Shown here: piece by piece, positions 44,742 through 54,409 of the stretch
How positions within the stretch are numbered: the stretch's first letter is position 1
How the letters are laid out: every line of letters begins with the position of its first letter
Origin: Tenacibaculum pelagium
GTDB taxonomy: Bacteria > Bacteroidota > Bacteroidia > Flavobacteriales > Flavobacteriaceae
Reading direction: 5' to 3'
Assembly: GCF_014062345.1 (NCBI RefSeq)
Contig: NZ_JACGLS010000007.1
Coordinates: forward strand, 34,217-98,216
Length of the DNA: 64,000 bases
Made by a program: the position numbers and the translations under genes
Notes under the pieces: model-generated
Told to the model about the DNA's origin: nothing
Seen by the model: the letters and a program-made list of their open reading frames with translations, nothing else
Database searches by the model: none

Positions 44742-45773
44742 CTAACCTATTTCACCTCTTAAAGAAGTCTCAAAATAACGCTTAAAATCTTCTTTTGGGA
44801 GTTTTTCTCCAATTAAATACATCATTTTTGCAACTGCTGTCTCTGTAGTTATGTCTTTTCCTCCCACTACTCCAATGCGTTTTAAGTCAGAACTTGTTTC
44901 ATAATGACCTAAAATTACACTACCTCCTGTACATTGAGTCACATTAACTATGTAAATATTTTTTGCAATAGCCTCTTCTAACAAATTAATAAACCACTTT
45001 TCGGTTGGGGCATTTCCAGAACCATAAGTTTCTAATACAATACCTTTTATATTAGGTATGTTTATAAAGCTCCTCACTACTGCTTCTGTAATCCCTGGAA
45101 ATAATTTTAAAATAGCCACATTATTATCTAACTTTTTCCTAAAAACAAGCTTGCTCTCGTTTAGTTTTGGTTTTAACAATAATGGATGATTGAAGTTTAA
45201 ATGCACTCCACTCTCTGCTATAGGCGGATAATTCATTGACGCAAATGCCTCAAACTGATCAGCATTTATTTTAGTAGTTCTATTAGCCCTATACAGTTTA
45301 TATTCAAAATACAAACCGACTTCTTGAATAATAGGTACTCCTTTTTTATTTGCTGAAGCTACTTGAATTGAGGTTATTAAATTCTCTTTAGCATCAGTTC
45401 TCAAATCTCCAATTGGTAATTGCGATCCGGTAAAAATTATTGGCTTTTGTAAATTCTCAAACATAAAACTAATTGCTGAGGAAGTATACGACATTGTATC
45501 CGAACCTGTTAAAACTACAAAACCATCATATTCTTCGTAGTTCTCAGAAATAATCTCAGCTATTTTCACATAATAATTCACATTCATGTTTGACGAGTCG
45601 ATAGGCTCATCAAAAGAAATAGTAGAAATACTACAGTTTAATTGTTGCAACTCTGGGATTTTACTTGAAATCTGACTAAAATCAAACGCTTTTAAAGCAC
45701 CTGTTTTATAATCTTTCACCATACCAATAGTCCCTCCTGTATAAACAATTAAAATATTAGGTGTGTTTGTCAT
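44742..45773 (-). CDS. Type I (cytoplasmic) L-asparaginase
   Basis: A 343-residue asparaginase hydrolysing asparagine to aspartate and ammonia. The first catalytic Thr is in NILIVYTGGTIGM and the second in FVVLTGSDTMSYTSSA (TGSDTM), followed by the PIIFTGSQLPIGDLRTDAKEN block. There is no signal peptide, so it is the cytosolic form. The C-terminal VVGGKDITTETAVAKMMYLIGE region is intact. Start at ATG. Confidence 0.94.
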   Translation of the reverse strand: MTNTPNILIVYTGGTIGMVKDYKTGALKAFDFSQISSKIPELQQLNCSISTISFDEPIDSSNMNVNYYVKIAEIISENYEEYDGFVVLTGSDTMSYTSSAISFMFENLQKPIIFTGSQLPIGDLRTDAKENLITSIQVASANKKGVPIIQEVGLYFEYKLYRANRTTKINADQFEAFASMNYPPIAESGVHLNFNHPLLLKPKLNESKLVFRKKLDNNVAILKLFPGITEAVVRSFINIPNIKGIVLETYGSGNAPTEKWFINLLEEAIAKNIYIVNVTQCTGGSVILGHYETSSDLKRIGVVGGKDITTETAVAKMMYLIGEKLPKEDFKRYFETSLRGEIG

Positions 45774-45867
45774 TTTGACATTTTTTAATTCCGTTTTTTA
45801 TTTGGAATAATTTATGTTGTAAATTTATCAAACAAATTTGATACAAAATTTTTAAACTAAAAATATT

Positions 45868-46566
45868 ATGATAGGATTTTATGCTTTAATAGGTGTTATT
45901 TCTTTATTCAGCTGGATTGTAAGCAACACCTTAAAAAGAAAATTTGAAAAATATTCGAAAGTCCATTTACGAAATGGCATGAGTGGTGCAGAAATTGCAT
46001 CGAAAATGCTTGCGGACCATGGAATTTCTGATGTCCAAGTAATTTCTACTCCTGGTAGACTTACCGACCATTATAATCCACAAAACAAAACTGTAAACTT
46101 AAGTGAAGCTGTATACAATCAACGTAATGCCGCTGCCGCAGCTGTTGCAGCTCACGAAGTGGGACATGCTGTACAGCATGCTAAAGCTTATCAATGGTTA
46201 CAAATGCGCTCAAAACTAGTACCTGTTGTAAGTATTTCTTCTCGATTTTCTCAATGGATGATTATTGGAGGAATCGCAATAGGAATTGGATCAGGAAGTT
46301 CAAGTATTGGACTTATGATTGCTGTAGCTGGATTAATATTTATGGCCTTAGGTACTTTATTTAGTTTTATTACTTTACCTGTTGAATATGATGCCAGTAA
46401 TAGAGCTTTAGCTTGGTTAGAAAGCAAACACATGGTAACTCGCGAAGAACTAGCAGGATCTAAAGATGCATTAAAATGGGCTGCGAGAACTTATTTAGTA
46501 GCTGCTCTAGGGTCTCTTGCAATGCTTTTATATTGGGGACTAAGAGTTTTAGGAAGTAGAGATTAA
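45868..46566 (+). CDS. Zinc metallopeptidase, YugP family
   Basis: A 232-residue membrane peptidase: N-terminal helix (3-20), a cytosolic or periplasmic domain with zinc-binding HEVGH (H96, E97, H100), then two or three C-terminal helices (around 130-175 and 205-225). The STPGRLTDHYNPQNKTVNLSEAVY run before the HEXXH motif is typical of the YugP/M-like family. Role unknown; it is probably involved in membrane protein quality control. A short palindrome TATCAAA/TTTGATA (45826-45843) lies upstream. Confidence 0.9.
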   Translation: MIGFYALIGVISLFSWIVSNTLKRKFEKYSKVHLRNGMSGAEIASKMLADHGISDVQVISTPGRLTDHYNPQNKTVNLSEAVYNQRNAAAAAVAAHEVGHAVQHAKAYQWLQMRSKLVPVVSISSRFSQWMIIGGIAIGIGSGSSSIGLMIAVAGLIFMALGTLFSFITLPVEYDASNRALAWLESKHMVTREELAGSKDALKWAARTYLVAALGSLAMLLYWGLRVLGSRD

Positions 46567-46584
46567 CATCAAAACAAATTACAC

Positions 46585-46619
46585 AAAAAAGCTTCAGAGT
46601 ATTCTGGAGCTTTTTTTAT
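46585..46619 (+). terminator. Terminator after the YugP-like gene
   Basis: AAAGCTTCAGA / TCTGGAGCTTT stem (one G-T pair), 4-nt loop, then T7. Confidence 0.85.
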
Positions 46620-46763
46620 TGAGCAAACCATATCTATTTAAAAAGCGTCTATTAGTTTATGGAAAATCAATATCTATTCATCGGAAATTTATCCCATTTC
46701 GTCTGATTTAGATTTTCTCACAATAACTAATCATGCACTTTTGAAGTGTAAAACAAAAAAGAT

Positions 46764-49142
46764 ATGAAAACTCTTATTACTACATTTATTTTATTCTTTA
46801 TCGGAATTACTACTGCATTGGGTCAATTTAACATCAAAGGAAAAACCGTAGATGAGCAAAACCAAGCACTACCTTTTACCAATGTAATCTTATACAAAAT
46901 AGGAAATGAAGCAACCCCATCTGGAACTATTACAGATGAGAACGGTAATTATCAATTTAAAAACATTGAAAAAGGAAATTATAAAATCACCATTTCTAGC
47001 ATCGGGTTTAAAACAGAAAAAATCAAGGAATTTGAATTAAACTCTAACAAAACTTTTAATATTACTTTAAAAGAAGATAATCAAACACTAGATGAAGTTG
47101 TTGTTAAGTCTACTAGACCTGTAATAAAACAAACAGCAGAAAAACTAATTGTTGATTTAGAAAAAACAGAAATGTTAAATTCAAATCTACAAGATGTAAT
47201 GAGAAAGGTTCCTGGTGTTTTAGTAACCAATAACGGAATTACAATTGCTGGTAAAGGCGGGGTAAGAATTCTTATCAATGGCAAAACTACAGAATACATG
47301 GACGTTGACACTTTATTACGCGATTTTCCTGCAGATAATATTGCTAAAATTGAAGTAGTTGAACAGCCAGGTGCTGAATATGAAGCTTCTGGATCTGGCG
47401 CAATTATAAATATTCTTTTAAAGAAAAATGTTCGATTAGGAACTCATGGAAGTATTACTGGTTGGATTGGTGAGGATGAAGGTTTTGAATATGGAACAAG
47501 AGCTTCTATTGCTAGTTACAAAAACAAATTAAATTGGCAAACAAGCATCAGTCATTCTAAACCAACATGGAGAGATGATTTATTTTTAGTAAGAACTGTT
47601 GACTCTGAAACTTACGATCAAGTAAGTAAATCTCCTTACGACCCAAACAATCTTAGTTTTAGTGGAAATGTTGATTATTATATTAATGACAACAATTCAT
47701 TTGGAATAGGAGGACGTTGGAACAAAAGAACCTCTGATAGAATAACAACTAGCAGAACTATTGTTTCTGATGCAACTAACACAAGTACATTATTTTCTGA
47801 AAATAACTTTGATAGAGAAAGAACTAATTTTAATATCAATCCTTATTACGAATATAAATCAGATACAGAAAAACTAGTAGTAGACTTTAACTATATCAAT
47901 TACAATAACGACAACACAAATACTCTTTACGATATTGCAGGAAGTACACGTTCGTTTACTGACAGACAATATATTCAAGACGGAAAATATGCTATTAAAA
48001 CTTACAAAGCAGATTACAGTAAAAACTTCTCTGATAATTTTAAACTAAGTGTGGGTAGTAAATACGCAATGGTGAATACTGATAATGATTTACAATCATT
48101 TTTAGAAGATCAAACTACAAGTGCTTTTGTTTTAGATCCAGAAACTAGTAGTCAATTTTTAATTGACGAAACTATTTTCGCAGTGTATTCTAAAGTAAAC
48201 GCAACTATGGGAAAATGGTCATTTTCTGGTGGGTTACGTTATGAAGATAGTAATACAAACGGAACTTCTCATTTTATAGAAAACAATCAACCTACCACTA
48301 AAGTTAAAAAAAGACCGATTAGTAAATTATTTCCAAGCGCTTCTATTAGTAGAAAGGTAACTGATAAAATTGGTGCTAGTTTATCTTATAGTTATAGAAT
48401 TAGAAGGCCATCATACAACAGCTTAAATTCTTTTCAAGAATTTTTAGATCCGTTTTCTGCTGAAGAAGGAAACCCTAATTTAAAACCTGCATTTACAAAC
48501 AACTATCAATTTAATTTAACTCACCAAGGTCAACCTTTTTTTACTGTTGGCTATAGCCAAACCAACGACGTTATTTTCGATTTAATAAAACAAGATAACA
48601 CAACCGCTCAAATTAGACAGCAAGCTGTAAATGTTAAGAATTTTACGAACTGGAACTTTAGATTATTTGCTCCGTTAAGTTTTACAAAAGGTTTAGAAGG
48701 CTATACAGGATTTATTGCAAACAAAAACATGTACAACTCAGATCTACATGGAGTAGATTTATCTAAATGGAGTTTATTTTGGTTTGTACAAGCAAGTTAT
48801 AAATTACCTTGGGATGTTAACTTTGAAATGAGTGGAAATTACGGAACTGGTGCTTTAGAAGGTCAAATTGACGTAGATTGGCTAGCAGGATTAGACTTCT
48901 CTTTTGGTAAGAAGTTTTTAGACGAAAAACTAAAAGTAAATCTTGGATTTAATAAAATGCTAAATCGTGGATTTAATGGAACAATAGATTATGGTAACGG
49001 AACAGCTAAAGTAGAAAGCAATGGCTCTCGTCAAAACATTCAATTAAGACTAGTATATAGTTTCGGTTCTAAATTCGGGAAGAAAAAATCGAGACGTAAC
49101 TCCTCTAGAGACGAAGAAAATAGAATTGACGACAATAATTAA
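46764..49142 (+). CDS. TonB-type outer-membrane barrel with CarboxypepD-like domain
   Basis: A 792-residue exported protein: signal peptide (1-20), an N-terminal CarboxypepD-regulatory-like domain (about 24-105, ALPFTNVILYKIGN), a plug-like region with LDEVVVKSTRPVIKQTAEKLIVDLE, and a large OMP_b-brl_3 beta barrel (about 250-770). It ends in a basic, non-barrel tail (GKKKSRRNSSRDEENRIDDNN). The barrel family is related to TonB-dependent receptors but often lacks a TonB box. It is followed after 8 nt by a membrane protein and a LytS/LytTR two-component system. Confidence 0.9.
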   Translation: MKTLITTFILFFIGITTALGQFNIKGKTVDEQNQALPFTNVILYKIGNEATPSGTITDENGNYQFKNIEKGNYKITISSIGFKTEKIKEFELNSNKTFNITLKEDNQTLDEVVVKSTRPVIKQTAEKLIVDLEKTEMLNSNLQDVMRKVPGVLVTNNGITIAGKGGVRILINGKTTEYMDVDTLLRDFPADNIAKIEVVEQPGAEYEASGSGAIINILLKKNVRLGTHGSITGWIGEDEGFEYGTRASIASYKNKLNWQTSISHSKPTWRDDLFLVRTVDSETYDQVSKSPYDPNNLSFSGNVDYYINDNNSFGIGGRWNKRTSDRITTSRTIVSDATNTSTLFSENNFDRERTNFNINPYYEYKSDTEKLVVDFNYINYNNDNTNTLYDIAGSTRSFTDRQYIQDGKYAIKTYKADYSKNFSDNFKLSVGSKYAMVNTDNDLQSFLEDQTTSAFVLDPETSSQFLIDETIFAVYSKVNATMGKWSFSGGLRYEDSNTNGTSHFIENNQPTTKVKKRPISKLFPSASISRKVTDKIGASLSYSYRIRRPSYNSLNSFQEFLDPFSAEEGNPNLKPAFTNNYQFNLTHQGQPFFTVGYSQTNDVIFDLIKQDNTTAQIRQQAVNVKNFTNWNFRLFAPLSFTKGLEGYTGFIANKNMYNSDLHGVDLSKWSLFWFVQASYKLPWDVNFEMSGNYGTGALEGQIDVDWLAGLDFSFGKKFLDEKLKVNLGFNKMLNRGFNGTIDYGNGTAKVESNGSRQNIQLRLVYSFGSKFGKKKSRRNSSRDEENRIDDNN

Positions 49143-49150
49143 ACAATATT

Positions 49151-49711
49151 ATGAAAACATACTATCAAATACTTTTTGTTATAGGCCTATTATTTGAATC
49201 AATCGGGCAAATATTGCTATCTAAAGGAAATGATTTTGTTTATGCTTTAAAACCTATAGATTTTGCGCACTGGTCTTTACTTACAGGAGTTGTGTTATTA
49301 ATACCACAAATTGGTTATTTTAGAAAAAGTATATTTACTTATATAGGAGTACCTTTTATTATGATAGGAATCACTTGTATTATAGGAATGTGTGTTTTAG
49401 ATTTTATCTGGTGGAGTCAGCCAACACAAGAAATTAGAAATCAATTTGCAGGTCAAATTTCAAAAGTCCCTTCAATTTGGAAACCTTTTATTACAACTGG
49501 ACCCAACTTTTTAAATGTCGGATTATTTTTATTAGCCTTAAACTATTTTAAACAAAATAAAGTTGGTGTTTTATTAATAATACTCGCAACATTAATAGTC
49601 TTTTTTATTAGATTTATTCCATCAAGATTAATTTATGCATATTTAATTACTGCTATTGGTTACGGATTAATCTTTTTTAATCATAAAACAAGCAATGAAC
49701 ACCAAACTTAA
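49151..49711 (+). CDS. Uncharacterised multi-pass membrane protein
   Basis: A 186-residue protein with six predicted helices, no family recognised. It lies between the barrel gene (gap 8 nt) and the histidine kinase gene, which it overlaps by 17 bases, so it is translationally coupled to the kinase. A sensory or accessory role in this two-component system is likely but not proved. Tail residues HKTSNEHQT are hydrophilic. Confidence 0.7.
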   Translation: MKTYYQILFVIGLLFESIGQILLSKGNDFVYALKPIDFAHWSLLTGVVLLIPQIGYFRKSIFTYIGVPFIMIGITCIIGMCVLDFIWWSQPTQEIRNQFAGQISKVPSIWKPFITTGPNFLNVGLFLLALNYFKQNKVGVLLIILATLIVFFIRFIPSRLIYAYLITAIGYGLIFFNHKTSNEHQT

Positions 49712-50693
49712 TAAATCTGACATAATATTATTAACTATTTATTTTATAATCTCTTTTATAATGCAAGGAAGAGATTATTATAATAGAAATGCTTTAATAC
49801 GTGAATATTTCATTGATTTTCCTATAGAAATATTCATGATTGGCTCTATCGTATTCCTATTTATTTTTTGGTTGATTCCAAAATTTATGATAAAAAAACA
49901 ATATTTATTATTTACAATTATTGGGGTTTTTATTTTAGTATTTTTTGCAGGTATAGATTATGTTATTGGTTATTGGTCTGGAAATAATGATTGGTCTAAA
50001 TTTCCGAAACCAGTTGATTTCTTTTTTAAAATGATAGATAGGTCGACCTATTCCACTGCTTTTCCTTTTGCTCTTTTATTAACCAAAAAATTTTATGAAG
50101 GACAAACACAGTATTTAAAAATAGAAAAACAACAAAAGGAAAACGAGTTAAAATTATTACGCTCTCAAATAGACCCTCATTTTTTATTCAATAATCTAAA
50201 TACATTAGATAGTTTAATAGATTCTGATTCTGAAAAAGCAAAGGAATACATTAACCGATTATCGTTAATTTATCGTTATTTAATTCAGACAAAAGATGCT
50301 GAAGTAATGGAACTCTACAAAGAAATTCAGTTTGCAGAAAACTATATTTTCTTAATTGAAACTCGTTTTGGAAATGATTATGAATTTACCATTGATAAAA
50401 ATGTACAAATTACGGATAAGTTTATTCCAACTGGTGCTTTACAAGCATTATTAGAAAATGTGGTAAAACATAACAAAGCGAATGGTAAATCAATACAAAC
50501 TAAAATCAGTATTTCTGATGATTGGTTAACTGTAAACAATACTATATCTTACAATCCTAATAAAGAAAGCTTAGGAACTGGATTGCAAAATTTACAAACT
50601 CGTTACGAGTTATTATCAGACAAAAAAGTAGAGATTAAAGGCTCAAGCAATAGTTTTACTGTATCTATTCCAATCATTAAATTAAGTGAATAA
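49695..50693 (+). CDS. LytS-type sensor histidine kinase
   Basis: A 332-residue His_kinase-family (PF06580) protein with four predicted N-terminal helices (about 10-128) and no extracytoplasmic sensor domain of note. The phospho-acceptor is H162 in LRSQIDPHFLFNNLNTLDSLI, followed by the atypical HATPase with GTGLQNLQTRYELLSDKK. Overlaps the upstream membrane gene by 17 bases and precedes its response regulator by 10 nt. Signal unknown. Confidence 0.93.
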   Translation: MNTKLNKSDIILLTIYFIISFIMQGRDYYNRNALIREYFIDFPIEIFMIGSIVFLFIFWLIPKFMIKKQYLLFTIIGVFILVFFAGIDYVIGYWSGNNDWSKFPKPVDFFFKMIDRSTYSTAFPFALLLTKKFYEGQTQYLKIEKQQKENELKLLRSQIDPHFLFNNLNTLDSLIDSDSEKAKEYINRLSLIYRYLIQTKDAEVMELYKEIQFAENYIFLIETRFGNDYEFTIDKNVQITDKFIPTGALQALLENVVKHNKANGKSIQTKISISDDWLTVNNTISYNPNKESLGTGLQNLQTRYELLSDKKVEIKGSSNSFTVSIPIIKLSE

Positions 50694-50703
50694 AAATAGC
50701 ATT

Positions 50704-51468
50704 ATGAATATCTTAATTCTAGAAGACGAAATACCAGCTTATCAAAAATTGATAAACTATTTAACCAATTCTTTTGGTGAAGATTTTACGCATGACATTG
50801 CGCGTTCTAATACTGATGGAAAAGAGTTTCTACTAAAAAATAAATACGATTTTATTTTATCGGACATCCAGTTACTTGATGGAATATCATTTGATTTATT
50901 TGATGAAATAAACATCGATTGTCCTATTATTTTTTGTTCTGCACACGACGAATATTTATTCAAAGCATTTAACACAAACGGAATTGCATATATCTTAAAA
51001 CCTTATTCGAAATCTGACTTTAACAAAGCTATTGAAAAGTATCAATCGCTATTCAACCAAGGAAATTACAACAAACTAAATTCCGACACTTTATCTAATT
51101 TAAAATCTGCTTTACAAGAAGAAAACACTTCATACAAAAAACGATTTGTAATAAAAAAAACTAAAGGAATTCAACTTTTAAATGTTGTTGATATTAGTTT
51201 AATTGAAGCTTCAGGAGATTTTTGTATTGCAACAGACAATTCTGGTAAAAAGCATACTATTTCTCAAACTTTAGGAAGCATCTTACAGCAATTAAACCCT
51301 ACTAAATTTTTTAAAATTAATCGAAGTGAAATTGTTTGTATAGATTATATCGAAAATATCGAGAGTCATTTTAAAAACAGACTTTTAATCTCTATGAAAG
51401 GTGTTAAAGAAAAACCTATGACTAGCTCTTCTTCTACTTCCGATTTTAGAAAATGGTTAGAACAATAA
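50704..51468 (+). CDS. LytTR family response regulator
   Basis: A 254-residue regulator: receiver domain (1-115, phospho-acceptor D54 in LSDIQLLDG) and LytTR DNA-binding domain (about 148-254; RFVIKKTKGIQLLNVVDISLIEASGDF, KINRSEIVCIDYIENIE). I use the ATG at 50704; a GTG at 50686 overlaps the kinase gene and would add six residues. It pairs with the kinase before it; targets may include the barrel gene upstream. A terminator shared with lepA follows. Confidence 0.93.
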   Translation: MNILILEDEIPAYQKLINYLTNSFGEDFTHDIARSNTDGKEFLLKNKYDFILSDIQLLDGISFDLFDEINIDCPIIFCSAHDEYLFKAFNTNGIAYILKPYSKSDFNKAIEKYQSLFNQGNYNKLNSDTLSNLKSALQEENTSYKKRFVIKKTKGIQLLNVVDISLIEASGDFCIATDNSGKKHTISQTLGSILQQLNPTKFFKINRSEIVCIDYIENIESHFKNRLLISMKGVKEKPMTSSSSTSDFRKWLEQ

Positions 51469-51500
51469 AAAAACCTTCAGAATATTCTGAAGGTTTTTTT
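51468..51500. terminator. Bidirectional terminator LytTR regulator / lepA
   Basis: AAAAACCTTCAGAA / TTCTGAAGGTTTTT palindrome with A- and T-runs on both sides between the two convergent genes. Confidence 0.88.
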
Positions 51501-51506
51501 TATAAT

Positions 51507-53303
51507 TTAATCATTTAATTTAAGAACCGCCATAAACGCCTCTTGTGGAATTTCAACATTACCAACCTGACGCATACGTTTCTTCCCTTTCTTTTGTTTT
51601 TCTAATAATTTACGCTTACGAGAAATATCTCCACCATAACATTTTGCTGTTACATCTTTACGTAAAGCTTTCGTAGTTTCTCTAGCAATAATTTTTGCTC
51701 CAATAGCTGCTTGAATAGGAATATCAAATTGTTGGCGTGGAATTAAAGTTTTTAGCTTCTCAACTATCTTCTTACCTATTGTGTAGGCATTATCGGCATG
51801 TAATAATGCAGAAAGTGCATCTACAGAATCACCGTTCAATAGAATATCAACTCTAACTAATTTAGATTCTTTCATTCCTATAGGTGCATAATCAAATGAA
51901 GCATACCCTTTAGAAACTGTTTTTAAACGATCATAAAAATCGAATACAATTTCTGCTAAAGGCATTTCAAAGATTAACTCAACACGCTGTGTTGTTAAGT
52001 AGGTTTGATTAATAATTTGCCCACGTTTTTCAATACATAAACTCATTACCTGTCCTACAAAATCAGATTTTGTAACAATAGATGCTTTTATAAATGGTTC
52101 TTCTACTCTATTTAATTTAGAAGGCTCTGGCAAATCTGATGGATTATTTACAATTAAAACCTCATCTGGCTCTTTATTTGTAAATGCGTGATACGACACG
52201 TTAGGAACTGTAGTAATCACCGTCATATTAAACTCACGCTCTAAACGCTCTTGAATAATTTCCATGTGTAACATTCCTAAGAATCCACAACGAAAACCAA
52301 AACCTAAAGCCGCTGAACTTTCTGGCTGAAATACTAATGAAGCATCATTTAACTGTAACTTTTCCATTGAGTTACGAAGTTCTTCGTAATCTTCAGTATC
52401 AACCGGGTAAATCCCAGCAAAAACCATTGGTTTTACATCTTCGAAACCATCAATACTATCGGTAGTTGGGTTTACAAAATCTGTAATTGTATCTCCAACC
52501 TTTACTTCTTTTGCTGCTTTAATACCAGTAATTAAATAACCTACATCACCTGTTTTAACCTCTTTTTTAACTACTTGTTCTAGTTTTAAAGTACCAACCT
52601 CATCAGCTGCATACTCCTTACCAGTAGCCATAAACTTGATTCGTTGATTCTTTTTAATTGAACCGTCGATTACTCTAAAATAAGTCTCAATCCCTCTATA
52701 AGAGTTATATACTGAATCAAAAATTAAGGCTTTTAGTGGAGCTTCGGGATTTCCGCTTGGTGCCGGAATTTTATCAATAATAGCTTGTAAAATATTATCA
52801 ACCCCAAAACCTGTTTTACCACTTGCATGAATCACTTCTTCAGGATCACATCCTAACAAATCAACAATATCATCTGTTACTTCTTCTGGATTTGCCGATG
52901 GTAAATCAACTTTATTTAAAACTGGAATGATCTCTAAATCGTTCTCTAATGCTAAATATAAGTTAGAAATTGTTTGCGCTTGAATACTTTGCGCAGCATC
53001 AACAATTAACAAAGCTCCTTCACAAGCAGCAATAGAACGAGAAACCTCGTAAGAAAAATCTACGTGACCTGGAGTATCAATTAAATTAAGAATATACTGC
53101 TCTCCATTTAATTCAAAATCCATTTGAATAGCGTGCGACTTAATGGTAATACCACGCTCACGCTCTAAGTCCATATTATCTAAAAGCTGATTTTGCTTTT
53201 CCCGCTCTGTAACCGATCCTGTATAATCTAATAATCTATCAGCAAGAGTACTCTTACCGTGATCAATATGTGCAATGATGCAAAAATTTCTAATATTCTT
53301 CAT
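51507..53303 (-). CDS. lepA: Elongation factor 4
   Basis: A 598-residue translational GTPase. G1 is AHIDHGKST (10-18), G2/G3 are [13 protein letters not shown] and DTPGHVDF, G4 NKVDLP. The C-terminal LepA-specific domain (KECYGGD-like [23 protein letters not shown]) is complete. It back-translocates or rescues stalled ribosomes. A well-formed promoter (53333-53363) lies upstream, divergent from dusB. Confidence 0.98.
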   Translation of the reverse strand: MKNIRNFCIIAHIDHGKSTLADRLLDYTGSVTEREKQNQLLDNMDLERERGITIKSHAIQMDFELNGEQYILNLIDTPGHVDFSYEVSRSIAACEGALLIVDAAQSIQAQTISNLYLALENDLEIIPVLNKVDLPSANPEEVTDDIVDLLGCDPEEVIHASGKTGFGVDNILQAIIDKIPAPSGNPEAPLKALIFDSVYNSYRGIETYFRVIDGSIKKNQRIKFMATGKEYAADEVGTLKLEQVVKKEVKTGDVGYLITGIKAAKEVKVGDTITDFVNPTTDSIDGFEDVKPMVFAGIYPVDTEDYEELRNSMEKLQLNDASLVFQPESSAALGFGFRCGFLGMLHMEIIQERLEREFNMTVITTVPNVSYHAFTNKEPDEVLIVNNPSDLPEPSKLNRVEEPFIKASIVTKSDFVGQVMSLCIEKRGQIINQTYLTTQRVELIFEMPLAEIVFDFYDRLKTVSKGYASFDYAPIGMKESKLVRVDILLNGDSVDALSALLHADNAYTIGKKIVEKLKTLIPRQQFDIPIQAAIGAKIIARETTKALRKDVTAKCYGGDISRKRKLLEKQKKGKKRMRQVGNVEIPQEAFMAVLKLND

Positions 53304-53332
53304 TCGTCGTATTTCTAACCTCTTATGACCGA

Positions 53333-53363
53333 CAAAGATACTTTATTGAAAAACGTTGTACAA
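53333..53363 (-). promoter_or_regulatory. Promoter of lepA
   Basis: On the minus strand TTG (53363-53361), a 20-nt spacer and TATCTTTG (53340-53333). Start near 53326, leader about 23 nt. Confidence 0.8.
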
Positions 53364-53393
53364 TTAAAAATTTATTCAATAAAAAATAAAAAG

Positions 53394-53401
53394 TAACTTT
53401 G
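53394..53401 (+). promoter_or_regulatory. -7 box for dusB, possibly leaderless
   Basis: TAACTTTG ends four bases before the dusB ATG at 53406; the sequence TTTGCAGCATG recurs at rbfA. The -33 position reads TTA. Confidence 0.5.
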
Positions 53402-53405
53402 CAGC

Positions 53406-54407
53406 ATGGTAAAAATTGGCAACATAGAACTTCCGGATTTTCCGCTATTATTAGCACCGATGGAAGATGTAAGTGATCCACCGTTTAGAGCTTTATGTAA
53501 AGAGAACGGTGCTGATGTAGTTTATACTGAATTTATTTCTTCGGAAGGCTTAATTCGTGATGCGGCAAAAAGCGTTATGAAATTAGATATTTATGAAAAA
53601 GAACGCCCTGTTGGAATTCAGATTTTCGGAGCGAATTTAGATTCTATGTTAAAAACCGTAGAGATTGTTGAAAAATCGAATCCTGATATTATTGACATCA
53701 ACTTTGGCTGCCCTGTTAAAAAAGTAGTTTCTAAAGGTGCTGGTGCTGGTATTTTAAAAGATATTGATTTAATGGTGAAGCTTACCAAAGAAATGGTAAA
53801 ACACACCAATCTACCTATTACTGTAAAAACTCGTTTAGGTTGGGATCATGATTCTATTCGTATTGTGGAAGTTGCTGAACGACTACAAGATGTTGGCTGT
53901 AAAGCAATTTCAATACACGGTCGTACACGTGCACAAATGTATAAAGGAGAAGCTGATTGGAAGCCTATTGCAGAAGTAAAAAACAATCCAAGAATGCACA
54001 TTCCTGTTTTTGGAAATGGCGATGTTACTTCTCCTGAAAAAGCAATGGAAATGCGTGATGTATACGGATTAGATGGTTGTATGATTGGTAGAGCTTCTAT
54101 CGGTTACCCTTGGTTTTTTAATGAAATAAAACATTATTTCAAAACAGGAGAATATTTAGCGAAACCAACTATTGCAGAAAGAGTTGAAATGGCACGTAGA
54201 CACTTACAGATGTCTATCGATTGGAAAGGACCTATTTTAGGGGTTTATGAAACTAGAAGACATTATACCAATTATTTTAAAGGGATACCACATTTTAAGG
54301 AACACAGAATGAAAATGGTTACTTCAGATGACGCAAAAGATGTTTTTGCTGCTTTTGATGAAGTTGAAAGAAAGTTTGGTAATGCTACTATTCCTGAAAT
54401 AGGATAA
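53406..54407 (+). CDS. dusB: tRNA-dihydrouridine synthase
   Basis: A 333-residue FMN-dependent TIM-barrel enzyme reducing uridine to dihydrouridine in tRNA. The substrate-contact LLLAPMEDVSDPPFR, the catalytic Cys102 in INFGCPVKKVVSKGAGAG, the KTRLGWDH block, IHGRTRAQMYKG and GNGDV are present. DusB type is the best guess by length and GAG loop; the family has DusA/C too. Likely leaderless mRNA. Confidence 0.95.
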   Translation: MVKIGNIELPDFPLLLAPMEDVSDPPFRALCKENGADVVYTEFISSEGLIRDAAKSVMKLDIYEKERPVGIQIFGANLDSMLKTVEIVEKSNPDIIDINFGCPVKKVVSKGAGAGILKDIDLMVKLTKEMVKHTNLPITVKTRLGWDHDSIRIVEVAERLQDVGCKAISIHGRTRAQMYKGEADWKPIAEVKNNPRMHIPVFGNGDVTSPEKAMEMRDVYGLDGCMIGRASIGYPWFFNEIKHYFKTGEYLAKPTIAERVEMARRHLQMSIDWKGPILGVYETRRHYTNYFKGIPHFKEHRMKMVTSDDAKDVFAAFDEVERKFGNATIPEIG

Positions 54408-54409
54408 GT

